Assembly (NCBI GenBank): GCA_026707225.1
Contig: JAPOXG010000070.1
Span: 1 to 64,000 of the forward strand
Length of the DNA: 64,000 nt
Direction of reading: 5' to 3'
From: Chloroflexota bacterium
GTDB taxonomy: Bacteria; Chloroflexota; Anaerolineae; Aggregatilineales; Phototrophicaceae
The notes below the pieces were generated by a model that saw nothing but the letters and a program-made list of their open reading frames with translations, had not been told where the DNA came from and searched no databases. A program made the position numbers and the translations under genes. This document shows, in pieces, positions 1 to 7,865 of the stretch (its first letter is position 1; each line of letters opens with the position of its first letter).

Positions 1-219
1 AGTAAGCTCCTTATGTGAGAGTCTGGCTCTTACTCTAAATTAGCACCTTCTTTCAATTCTCGTTTGGCTATATCGAAACAGTAGCGGACAAGCCTTACAG
101 CACGTTGGCTGGGCGGAAATGGAGTGACAATTCGCCCGCTCCAACGAAGCCAACACATGACAAGGGACCGCGCCATGATACAATAGGCGGCAGCCTCCGT
201 CCCAGTTACAGGACTCTCA

Positions 220-2718
220 ATGGCTCGGCATTTGGCGCGCCTCATACTATTCACATTCGCCCTGCTCCTCTTGGCGCAAGGGTCCCCGCTGGCGGCGCAG
301 GACAATTTCCGCGATGTCATCGAAATGGCGGTCGAGGTCGGCTTTGATTCCTTCTTCCGCCCAGGAGAATGGACGCCGGTTCGCATTGAGTTGAAGAACA
401 ACGGCGAATCGGTGACAGGGAGGCTGGTGGTCCGCCCGGAGACATCGGGCACGGTGGTCGGCAATGCCTTCAGCGCGCCGATTGATCTGCCGACAGGCGC
501 CGCGAAATCGACCTTGCTGAATATCCAGGCGCGTACCTTCCCCGATCAGATTCGCGTCGAGCTGATTGATGACGAGGGCATCGTGCGGGCAGCGCGCGAA
601 GCAGGCTTGATCGACCTGGGACCGCAGAACCAGCTATACGCCGTCGTCAGCGGACCGACCACGGCGCCGCCCAATCTGTCCGGCGTTCATATCGGCGGGC
701 ATCGAGCCGAGCAGGCGCTCTGGAGCGCGCATGAAATCCCCGAGCATGGCTTGTCGCTGGGCGCTCTCGATATGATGATGCTGGTCAATATCGATGGCGA
801 AAGCCTGTCCAGCGGGCAGCGGCGCGCCATTGAACATTGGGTGGAAGGCGGCGGACACCTGATCGCGAGCGGCGGTCCCGCCGCGCTAATCACGGCCGGG
901 GCTTTGACGGATCTGTTGCCGCTGACGCTTTCAGGAAGCCAATCGCTTGGCAACTTAAGCGCGCTCGCCCGTTACGCCGGCGACAGCGCGGGCTTGTCGC
1001 AACGCACGATCGTCGCCGTGGGCAGCATCCATCAAGACGCCCGGGTTCTGGTTGAGCAGGATGGCCTCCCCTTGCTGCTGCGCCGCGAGATCGGCGCTGG
1101 ATTGGTCGATTTTCTGGCGGCCGATCCCACGCTGGAGCCGCTCGCCAGTTGGGAGCGCCTGGACGACCTCTGGCTGAAGCTGCTGGCGACGCGCGCGCCG
1201 CATCCGACCTGGCGCGAGGGCTTCACCAGACCGGCCTGGGGCGCGGACGCCATCGCCAATTTGCCGGGCGTCAACCTGCTGCCGCCGATGCAAACGCTCT
1301 GCCTCTTTCTCGTTTCTTATATCGTCCTGATTGGACCGCTGAATTATTTCCTGTTGTCGCGGCTGCGGCGCAACGGTTACGCCTGGTTCACCATACCCAT
1401 CGTCATCATCTGCTTTACCGGCATCGCCTGGACGGTCGGTTTCAGTCTGCGTGGCGCCGAGATCATCGTCAGCCGCACGACAGTGCTGCAGTCCTTCGCC
1501 GACCGCGAAGAAGCGCAGGTCCAGCAATTCGTCGGCTTGTTATCGCCGCGGCGCGCCACGTATTCGCTTGCCCTGCCGGAAGGACGGTACCTGGCCGTCG
1601 CCGGCGCCACCGCGCCCAGCAGCATTTTCGCCAGCAACACTATCCAGACGTCGACCGAGATTTCGCAAGCCGCGGCTTTCAGCGCGCGCGACTTCACGAT
1701 CGACGGCGGCATCTTCGCCAACTTCAGCGCCAGCGGGCGCGTCGCCAAGCCCGCGATCGGCGGCTCCTTCACGCTCAGCTTCGATATCCTGGAGAGCGGC
1801 CGGATGATCGGCGCCTATCAAGGCGTCATCCGCAACGAGAGCGAGACGACCTTGCGCGACGCGGTCATCCTGGGTCCAGGACTGGCTCATCGGCTGGAAG
1901 ACGATTTCGCGCCCGGCGATATCGTGACGCTGGACCGCGAGTCGCTGCGCAGCGACATTGCCGACACGCCGGCGCAGCCCAATCCGCTGGAGCTGCATGT
2001 CGCGTCGCCGGGTCAGTCGCCCTTCTCCGGCAGCGGGCGCAACCGGTCGATCAAAGACGTCCAGGGCGAGCGCTACCTGCGGACGCGGGCTTTCCTGCGC
2101 GCGGAATCAGCGGCGGAGCGGCAGGCGGCGCGCGAGCAATCCTTCCTGGCCAGCTTTATGGTCGATAAATACGATTCCGATGCCCGCGGCGCCGGGCTCT
2201 ATCTGGTGGGCTGGAGCGACTATTGGGCGCGTGATCTGGAAATCAGCGGCGCCGGCTGGACTTCGGTCGATTCGACCCTTTACATCATCCAACTGGATGT
2301 CGACATCAAGCTGCCGAGCCGGATCGCCACCTTGCCATCGGCCTATTTCAGTTGGTTGGCGCTTGATCGGATTGGGCTGACCGAGAATGGCACCGACAAC
2401 TTCAGCATGTATGATGAGCAAGGCGCCGAGTTTCTATTTCATCCGCTGCCGGGCTTGGCGATGGATGAGGTGTCGCGCCTGCATGTCGAAGTGGACCGCG
2501 GGGGCGGCTACGCGCAGGCGCTCGATATCCAGCTTTACAACTGGATGAGCGCTGAATACGATGTCTTCAATTACCGTCATGGCGAGGAATTGACTTTCGC
2601 CAATCCGCGAGCCTATGTGGGGCCCGGCCAAGCCGTGCGGCTTCGCCTGCAATTCGATGACGGCGTGGGCACGGCGCGAGTTCGGAAGATTCGTATCGAA
2701 CAGACGGGTCGATACTAG
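220..2718 (+). CDS. Large predicted secreted/membrane protein, ABC-exporter-associated
   Basis: Protein of 832 residues not assignable to a characterised family. Residues about 6-24 are hydrophobic and end in a signal-peptidase-like A-A-Q. Residues about 130-330 look like the glutamine-amidotransferase-like fold often found in bacterial membrane proteins next to ABC exporters (glycine-rich turn before HLIASGGP). Two adjacent hydrophobic helices lie at about 357-380 and 390-412; the remaining 400 or so residues are hydrophilic and probably outside the membrane. An ABC ATPase begins 12 nt after the stop, so the two genes are probably one operon and may act together. No ABC permease lies inside the window; it could be upstream. 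The role is inferred from context only. The first 219 bases hold nothing else I can support. Confidence 0.8.
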   Translation: MARHLARLILFTFALLLLAQGSPLAAQDNFRDVIEMAVEVGFDSFFRPGEWTPVRIELKNNGESVTGRLVVRPETSGTVVGNAFSAPIDLPTGAAKSTLLNIQARTFPDQIRVELIDDEGIVRAAREAGLIDLGPQNQLYAVVSGPTTAPPNLSGVHIGGHRAEQALWSAHEIPEHGLSLGALDMMMLVNIDGESLSSGQRRAIEHWVEGGGHLIASGGPAALITAGALTDLLPLTLSGSQSLGNLSALARYAGDSAGLSQRTIVAVGSIHQDARVLVEQDGLPLLLRREIGAGLVDFLAADPTLEPLASWERLDDLWLKLLATRAPHPTWREGFTRPAWGADAIANLPGVNLLPPMQTLCLFLVSYIVLIGPLNYFLLSRLRRNGYAWFTIPIVIICFTGIAWTVGFSLRGAEIIVSRTTVLQSFADREEAQVQQFVGLLSPRRATYSLALPEGRYLAVAGATAPSSIFASNTIQTSTEISQAAAFSARDFTIDGGIFANFSASGRVAKPAIGGSFTLSFDILESGRMIGAYQGVIRNESETTLRDAVILGPGLAHRLEDDFAPGDIVTLDRESLRSDIADTPAQPNPLELHVASPGQSPFSGSGRNRSIKDVQGERYLRTRAFLRAESAAERQAAREQSFLASFMVDKYDSDARGAGLYLVGWSDYWARDLEISGAGWTSVDSTLYIIQLDVDIKLPSRIATLPSAYFSWLALDRIGLTENGTDNFSMYDEQGAEFLFHPLPGLAMDEVSRLHVEVDRGGGYAQALDIQLYNWMSAEYDVFNYRHGEELTFANPRAYVGPGQAVRLRLQFDDGVGTARVRKIRIEQTGRY

Positions 2719-2730
2719 TAGGATGTGGCG

Positions 2731-3687
2731 ATGGAATTGATCATCCAGACGCAGGATCTGCATAAATCGTTCGGCGGGTTCGAAGCGCTGCGCGGCATCT
2801 CGCTGGAAGTGCCGACCGGTTCCATCTATGGCTTTGTTGGACCAAATGGCGCCGGCAAGACGACCACCATGCGGATCCTGACCACCCTAACGCGGCCTTC
2901 AGATGGCCGAGCTTGGGTGGCGGGGCATTCGGTGCTGGATGATCGCCGGGCGGTGCGGCGCGCCATCGGCTATATGCCCGATGAATTTGGCGTCTATGAA
3001 GATCTGCGCGTCTGGGAATATCTCGACTTCTTCGCCGCTTGTTACGATATTCCGGAGAATCAACGCAAGCCGCTCGTCGCCGACCTGCTCGAGCTGGTCG
3101 ACTTGCAGCACCGGCGCGAGGAACTGGTGGACAAGCTCAGCCGCGGCATGAAGCAGCGCCTGTCCCTGGCGCGGACGCTGGCGCATGACCCGCAGGTGCT
3201 CATCCTTGATGAACCGGCCTCAGGGCTCGACCCGCGCGCCCGGGTGGAAATCCGCGAACTGCTGGGCGAGCTGGCCAACATGGGCAAGACGATATTCTTC
3301 TCCTCGCATATCCTGGCCGATGTGGAAGATGTCTGCTCGCATATCGGCATACTGGAAGCGGGCGAGATCATCATGCAGGGCAGCATCGACGAGTTGAAAC
3401 TGGAGTTGATGGCGCATCGCGAAATCATCATCACGGTGATGGATCATGATGCCGCCGAGGCGGTGACGAGCCTGGCCAGCGGCAGCGGGCATGTGGTCGC
3501 CGCCGAGATCATCAGCCCGAAGAATGGACGGGCGCGCATTCGCGTCGATTTCGCCGGCAATGATGAAGAATTGGGCGCCTTGAGCCGTCAGTTGGTCGAG
3601 GGCGACGTATTGCTGCTGGGCTTCAATGAAGAAGAGAAAGACTTGGAGCACATGTTCATGCGCGTGACGCGCGGGCTGGTGACCTGA
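2731..3687 (+). CDS. ABC transporter ATP-binding protein (ABC-2/exporter type)
   Basis: Cytoplasmic ATPase subunit of an ABC transporter, 318 residues. Walker A GPNGAGKT is at residues 37-44, the signature is LSRGMKQR, and Walker B is VLILDEP followed by the D-loop. A 'drug/lipid exporter' type C-terminal extension (about residues 220-318) follows the nucleotide-binding domain, as in ATPases that pair with ABC-2 permeases. A GTG at 2725 is in frame, but the AGGA at 2720-2723 is placed correctly only for the ATG at 2731, so that start is chosen. It follows the large membrane protein by 12 nt. The substrate cannot be told from sequence. Confidence 0.93.
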   Translation: MELIIQTQDLHKSFGGFEALRGISLEVPTGSIYGFVGPNGAGKTTTMRILTTLTRPSDGRAWVAGHSVLDDRRAVRRAIGYMPDEFGVYEDLRVWEYLDFFAACYDIPENQRKPLVADLLELVDLQHRREELVDKLSRGMKQRLSLARTLAHDPQVLILDEPASGLDPRARVEIRELLGELANMGKTIFFSSHILADVEDVCSHIGILEAGEIIMQGSIDELKLELMAHREIIITVMDHDAAEAVTSLASGSGHVVAAEIISPKNGRARIRVDFAGNDEELGALSRQLVEGDVLLLGFNEEEKDLEHMFMRVTRGLVT

Positions 3688-3789
3688 TTGCAGCTGCCCG
3701 GCGGCAGCGACAAGCGCCAACCGCGCTCACGCAACAGAACAAGCTCTTGCTTGCGCAAGCGAGGGGGGCATTAAAACAAGAGGACAGCC

Positions 3790-4680
3790 ATGGCAAGCTA
3801 CAGCGCCGAGACATTGCATTTCCCCGCGGAAGACAAGGGGCGGGCGGGCGCCTTTGCCGCGCTGGATGCCAAGCGCGCCGGCTGGGCGACGATGAACTTC
3901 GCCGCCGTGCGCCTGGGCAAGAGCCGCACTTTCGAGATCGCCATCGACGACTTTGAATATGTCGCCGTGGTTTTGAGCGGTCGCTGCAATATCCGAACCA
4001 ATCGCGGCGACTTTGAAGGCGTCGGGCGGCGCGACAACGTCTTCAGCGGCATGCCACACGCGCTCTATCTGCCGCCGCAAACCGAATTCGAGATTGAGGC
4101 GATCACCGATGATTTTGAGTTCGCCTCCTGCTGGGCGCCAACGGAGAAAGAGCATCCGCCCCGGCTGATCAGCCCCAACGATGTTGAGCTGCTGCTGCTG
4201 GGCGGCGGCAACTGCTCGCGGCAAATGAGCCGGCTTATCGGCAGCGATTTCCCGGCCGACCGGCTGCTGGTCTACGAGCTGTATACGCCGGGCGGCAACT
4301 GGTCGAGCTATCCGCCGCACAAACACGATACGCACAGAACCGACGACAAAGGCAAAGTGCTGGAAGCCCAGCTCGATCGCTTCAGCTTCTACAAGTTCGA
4401 CCGTCCGACCGGTTATGCCTACCAGCGCGTTTATAGCGCCGACAAGCGATGGGATGTGACGATGATGGCGCGCCAGCACGATATTATCCTCATGCCGGAA
4501 GGCTACTACACCATGGTGAGCGCGCCGGGCACGACAACTTACACCCTGAACTTCATGGCTGGTTCGTCGCGCGAGTTCGCCCATCGCGATGACCCGGATT
4601 ACGCCTGGGTGCGCCATACGCTGGCGGGCATGGATCCACGCCTGCCGCTGGTCGACCCAGGTATGGATGTGGGTTATTAG
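3790..4680 (+). CDS. iolB: 5-deoxy-glucuronate isomerase (IolB family)
   Basis: IolB converts 5-deoxy-D-glucuronate to 2-deoxy-5-keto-D-gluconate in myo-inositol catabolism. The 296-residue length matches the family, as does the bicupin layout. The second cupin carries the metal-binding PPHKHD motif at about residues 176-181, preceded by the family's YTPGGNWSSY segment. A GAGG box sits 6 nt before the ATG. No other inositol gene is adjacent; an IolE-like isomerase lies about 32 kb away on the other strand. The start and the family are clear; the pathway role assumes the rest of the pathway exists elsewhere in the genome. Confidence 0.92.
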   Translation: MASYSAETLHFPAEDKGRAGAFAALDAKRAGWATMNFAAVRLGKSRTFEIAIDDFEYVAVVLSGRCNIRTNRGDFEGVGRRDNVFSGMPHALYLPPQTEFEIEAITDDFEFASCWAPTEKEHPPRLISPNDVELLLLGGGNCSRQMSRLIGSDFPADRLLVYELYTPGGNWSSYPPHKHDTHRTDDKGKVLEAQLDRFSFYKFDRPTGYAYQRVYSADKRWDVTMMARQHDIILMPEGYYTMVSAPGTTTYTLNFMAGSSREFAHRDDPDYAWVRHTLAGMDPRLPLVDPGMDVGY

Positions 4681-4840
4681 GGCGCGCCCATTTACATTTG
4701 TGGCGACAAGCAAAGCGACAGCATGGACATCGCGCGCGGCAGAATGCGCGAGCAGTCTTCAGCGTGATTCCCCGACTCATGCTAGACTGACTTTCTGAAT
4801 TGGCAATTTAATAGCGAAACCTTGTCGATAAGGAGCGAAG

Positions 4841-6472
4841 ATGCGCCGTCTAATCGTAGTTCTATTGACTACAATCGTTGTGCTATCGCTGTGCTCAGCA
4901 GTTGTTGTGGCGCAGCAAGTCCATGTCGTGCAGCGGGGAGAGAATCTATTCAGGATTGCCCAGCAATATGGGCGGACGCTTGCGGAAATCGCGCAGGCAA
5001 ACGGAATTGCCCCACCCTATACCATCCACATGGGCAACTTTATTACCATTCCCGCGCCGGGCGGCACGCAAGCGCCCGCTCCCGCGCCAGCGCCACAGCA
5101 GCCAACAGGCACGAGCACTTATGCGGTGCAGCGGGGCGAATCGCTGGCGATCATCGCGATCAAGTTCAATACCACCTACATCGTCCTCGCGGAAATGAAT
5201 GGCATCGCCGATCCGAACATCCTCCATGTCGGGCAAGTCTTGCGCGTCCCGGCGCCAGCTTCCGCGCCAGCGCCAACAGACAGCGGCGCCGCAGCGCCCG
5301 CTCCACAGCCGGCCACCGGCGTCTATACCGTACAGCGCGGCGACTCGCTGGCGATTATCGCGGCCAAGTTCAACATCAATTACTTTGAACTGGCGCAGCT
5401 GAACGGCATCACCAATCCCGATGTCCTGACCGTGGGCCAAGTGCTGCGGGTGCCGGGAGCGCCTCCACCAGCTCCGGAGCCAGCCCCGGCTGATCCCGCA
5501 CCGGCGGCTCCCGTCGGTCCTGGACCGCCCAGTACCGCGAATGTCAGCGGATTTGAGCTCGGCGGCCAAGCGTTGAGCTTCGCGCACCCGGAATTCATGC
5601 GCAACGCCCGCATGACCTGGGTCAAGCGGCAGGTCAAGTGGCACGGCGAGCCAGCCGGCCATTTCCAGCCCTTGATTGACAGCGCGCACGGCAACGGCTT
5701 CCGGGTCCTGCTCAGCGTGATTGGCGACAAGAATCAGATCGCCAGCAACCCAGGCGGGTTCTATCAGAACTTCGCCAACTTCCTCGCTGGGCTGGCGCGC
5801 GGCGGCGCGGACGCGATCGAAGTCTGGAATGAGATGAATATTGACCGCGAGTGGCCCTCAGGCCAAATCAGCGGCCACAATTACACGCAGATGCTTTCGG
5901 CCGCCTATCACGCCATCAAGGGCACCAATCCGGGCACGATGGTCATCAGTGGCGCCCCCGCCCCAACCGGCTTCTTCCAGGGTTGTGGAGCCGGCGGCGG
6001 CGATGACGACTGCTTCCTGCAGCAAATGGCAGCGGCCGGCGCGGGCAACGTCATGGATTGTGTCGGCGTCCATTACAACGCCGGCATCACGCCGCCGGAT
6101 TCGACCGGTGGCGCTCCCGTTGGCAGCGCCGGGCACTATTCCTGGTATCTGCCGCGCATGACGCAGCTTTATAGCAGCTTCTTCCCGGGCAAGCCACTCT
6201 GTTACACCGAGCTGGGGTATCTGACGCGCGAAGGCTTCGGTCCGCTGCCTGGCGGTTTCTCCTGGGCATCCGGCACGACCTTGGCGCAACAGGCGTCCTG
6301 GCTGGCGGGCGCGGTCCATCGGCTTCGGGGTTCCGGCATCGTCCGTCTGTTCATCGTCTGGAATGTCGATGCGACGCACTGGGGTTCCGATCCGCAGGCT
6401 GGCTACGCGATTGTACGGCCAGGGAACCACTGCCCGGCCTGTGATTCACTGCGCGCGGCCATGGGCGGCTAG
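4841..6472 (+). CDS. Secreted three-LysM protein with C-terminal glycoside-hydrolase-like TIM barrel
   Basis: Signal peptide at residues 1-24, then three LysM carbohydrate-binding repeats at about 28-71, 94-137 and 162-205, joined by Pro/Ala-rich linkers, then a catalytic-looking domain from about 235 to 543. That domain resembles clan A glycoside hydrolases: WNE at 329-331 would supply the acid/base Glu331, and YTELGY around 457 the nucleophile Glu457. LysM modules bind peptidoglycan or chitin-like glycans, so the enzyme probably acts at the cell surface on an unknown glycan. AAGGAG lies 5 nt before the ATG. It appears to be monocistronic. The family number of the hydrolase is uncertain. Confidence 0.88.
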   Translation: MRRLIVVLLTTIVVLSLCSAVVVAQQVHVVQRGENLFRIAQQYGRTLAEIAQANGIAPPYTIHMGNFITIPAPGGTQAPAPAPAPQQPTGTSTYAVQRGESLAIIAIKFNTTYIVLAEMNGIADPNILHVGQVLRVPAPASAPAPTDSGAAAPAPQPATGVYTVQRGDSLAIIAAKFNINYFELAQLNGITNPDVLTVGQVLRVPGAPPPAPEPAPADPAPAAPVGPGPPSTANVSGFELGGQALSFAHPEFMRNARMTWVKRQVKWHGEPAGHFQPLIDSAHGNGFRVLLSVIGDKNQIASNPGGFYQNFANFLAGLARGGADAIEVWNEMNIDREWPSGQISGHNYTQMLSAAYHAIKGTNPGTMVISGAPAPTGFFQGCGAGGGDDDCFLQQMAAAGAGNVMDCVGVHYNAGITPPDSTGGAPVGSAGHYSWYLPRMTQLYSSFFPGKPLCYTELGYLTREGFGPLPGGFSWASGTTLAQQASWLAGAVHRLRGSGIVRLFIVWNVDATHWGSDPQAGYAIVRPGNHCPACDSLRAAMGG

Positions 6473-6504
6473 CGGCGGCAAATCATGTCTCGTAGATTCG
6501 GAAT

Positions 6505-6524
6505 GGGCGGTCATTAGGTCGCCC
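6505..6524 (+). repeat. Degenerate copy of the dispersed GGGCG palindrome
   Basis: Hairpin with GGGCG/CGCCC outer arms and a G-U continuation, ending GTCGCCCG as in better copies of the family. It lies between the LysM glycosidase gene and the small minus-strand gene that ends at 6626. Most degenerate member listed. Confidence 0.45.
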
Positions 6525-6545
6525 GAACAGATTAGAGAATAAACG

Positions 6546-6573
6546 CGGGCGCCCCAAGGGTCGCTCCTACATT
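6546..6573 (-). repeat. Dispersed GTAGGGGCGA palindrome, reverse orientation
   Basis: Read on the minus strand it begins TGTAGGAGCGACCC and ends GGGGCGCCCG, so it has the outer TGTAGG and inner arms of the family with one or two mismatches. Together with the copy at 6505 it fills most of the 150-bp gap between genes. Confidence 0.6.
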
Positions 6574-6625
6574 TGTGTGCTGGATGAAAGACAAATTCGA
6601 TGCAAAGCGCTGGCGAGAGCGTACG

Positions 6626-6943
6626 CTATAGCTGATAGTCGCCAGTGACGCGCACGATCTTGTGGCTGTAATTCTCGACGTATTCCATCAGTTTGGCTTG
6701 CAGGTCAGCCCAGTCGGCGCTGGTGATGATCTCGCGCATGGAATCGGCGTCTTCGGCGATGGCGCCCGCCATGATTCGGGGGATATCGGCGCTGGCATAG
6801 ACGTTGTACCAAGCCTCGATCGGCGTGAGGCCTAATTTAGTTGTATTGGGCACCCACTCGCGCATGACAAATTCAAAGTATTCCTGATCCAAACCGGGCT
6901 TGATGTCCCAGTTCATGAGAATCTTGACGTTTCCGTTCGGCAT
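6626..6943 (-). CDS. Small hypothetical protein, dimeric alpha/beta-barrel-like
   Basis: Protein of 105 residues from the ATG at 6943, which has GGAAG 7 nt upstream; the longer in-frame start at 6973 lacks a site. The pattern (a strand such as VKILMNWDIKPG, a helix, then further strands and an amphipathic helix) recalls the ferredoxin-like dimeric alpha/beta-barrel proteins (NIPSNAP or monooxygenase-like families). No catalytic residues are evident, and no function is proposed. It stands alone on the minus strand. Confidence 0.7.
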   Translation of the reverse strand: MPNGNVKILMNWDIKPGLDQEYFEFVMREWVPNTTKLGLTPIEAWYNVYASADIPRIMAGAIAEDADSMREIITSADWADLQAKLMEYVENYSHKIVRVTGDYQL

Positions 6944-7071
6944 GATAACACTTCCGCGTGGTAGGTCGCCCAAGTACCATTAATATACCGCAGAATAACT
7001 AGCAACGGGATTCAATGCGCGCAACTGGATCTTATTCAATAAACCCCATGCTCGCGCTAGTAGAGGGATTG

Positions 7072-7755
7072 TTATTTTGTATGAGCGCGGTTGACTCTTT
7101 TCGCTGCCGCCGAGCGGTTGTGATTTGAACGCAGGAGCGCAACCTGGGTTTGTTCGGGCAGGCTTGTGGGGGTCACCCGCAGGCCGTCTTGCGCCGGCAA
7201 GCCGCTGACGCCCATCAGCTTCAGGAACCCCGCCACCGCCAGCCCGTAATCGGCGTCTTTTAGCCGAATTGGCTGCATTGGCACGACGTAATTCGGTTCG
7301 ATCACGCTGATAAGATCGGCCAACTGATCGCCGCTGTGATGGGCAGCTTCAACCGGCAGCAGCAGGACATTGACTTGATCCAGCTGCTCGAATATGGATG
7401 GATCCGGCAACTGACGCAGCGCGCCCAAGTGCAAGACATTCAGCGCGTTGGGATACTCGAAGTAGTAGGCGACGTTGTTGAGAACACGATCATGCTCGGC
7501 ATCATGATGGTGCAGGGCGATGCCGGTGACAAATAGTTCTCCCACTTCGTATTCGCCGGGACCGGCAATCACGTAAATCTGACCGCGGATGTCAGCGACC
7601 CGATGCCCATCTCGATCATGGCTGACAGTGACGAGATCGGCATTCAGCCGCATTTTTGCCAGCGCCTTCTTCGTGCCAAAGGGGTCCGTCACCACTGAAG
7701 TGTGACCGCGCTCGGTGATACGAAAGCAACTGTAACCGTGCCAGGCAATGTCCAA
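7072..7755 (-). CDS. Metallo-beta-lactamase-fold hydrolase, UlaG-like
   Basis: 227 residues starting at TTG 7755, supported by GGGAG 7 nt upstream. The N-terminal sequence WHGYSCFRI and the following TDPFG segment are typical of the UlaG/RomA-like branch of the MBL fold ('L-ascorbate-6-P lactonase-like'). VSHDRDGH corresponds to the metal-binding segment; the usual H-x-H is reduced to SHDRDGH, as in other members of this branch. The substrate is unknown. The C terminus after about residue 205 is basic and variable. Confidence 0.85.
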   Translation of the reverse strand: MDIAWHGYSCFRITERGHTSVVTDPFGTKKALAKMRLNADLVTVSHDRDGHRVADIRGQIYVIAGPGEYEVGELFVTGIALHHHDAEHDRVLNNVAYYFEYPNALNVLHLGALRQLPDPSIFEQLDQVNVLLLPVEAAHHSGDQLADLISVIEPNYVVPMQPIRLKDADYGLAVAGFLKLMGVSGLPAQDGLRVTPTSLPEQTQVALLRSNHNRSAAAKRVNRAHTK

Positions 7756-7865
7756 GATTTTACTCCCTCGTGTGCTTTAACCTCACAGTTCAGACTGTCG
7801 ATATCATTTACTAGAATACACCGACCAGGTTCGGGGCGTAGCCGGCAGCGGCGCGGGCTCTCGCG

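Noticed and set aside
30..464. 144-codon minus-strand ORF at the left edge
   Set aside because: More than half overlaps the signal-peptide region of the 832-residue gene on the other strand. It has no recognisable domain and no clear ribosome site.
955..1527. 190-codon minus-strand ORF within the large membrane protein gene
   Set aside because: Shadow of the real frame in GC-rich sequence; composition is Arg/Gln/Ala-rich with no domain.
5060..5540. CRISPR-like regular repeats in the LysM gene
   Set aside because: The repetition is the coding of LysM modules and Pro/Ala linkers in frame, with no conserved non-coding repeat and no cas genes.
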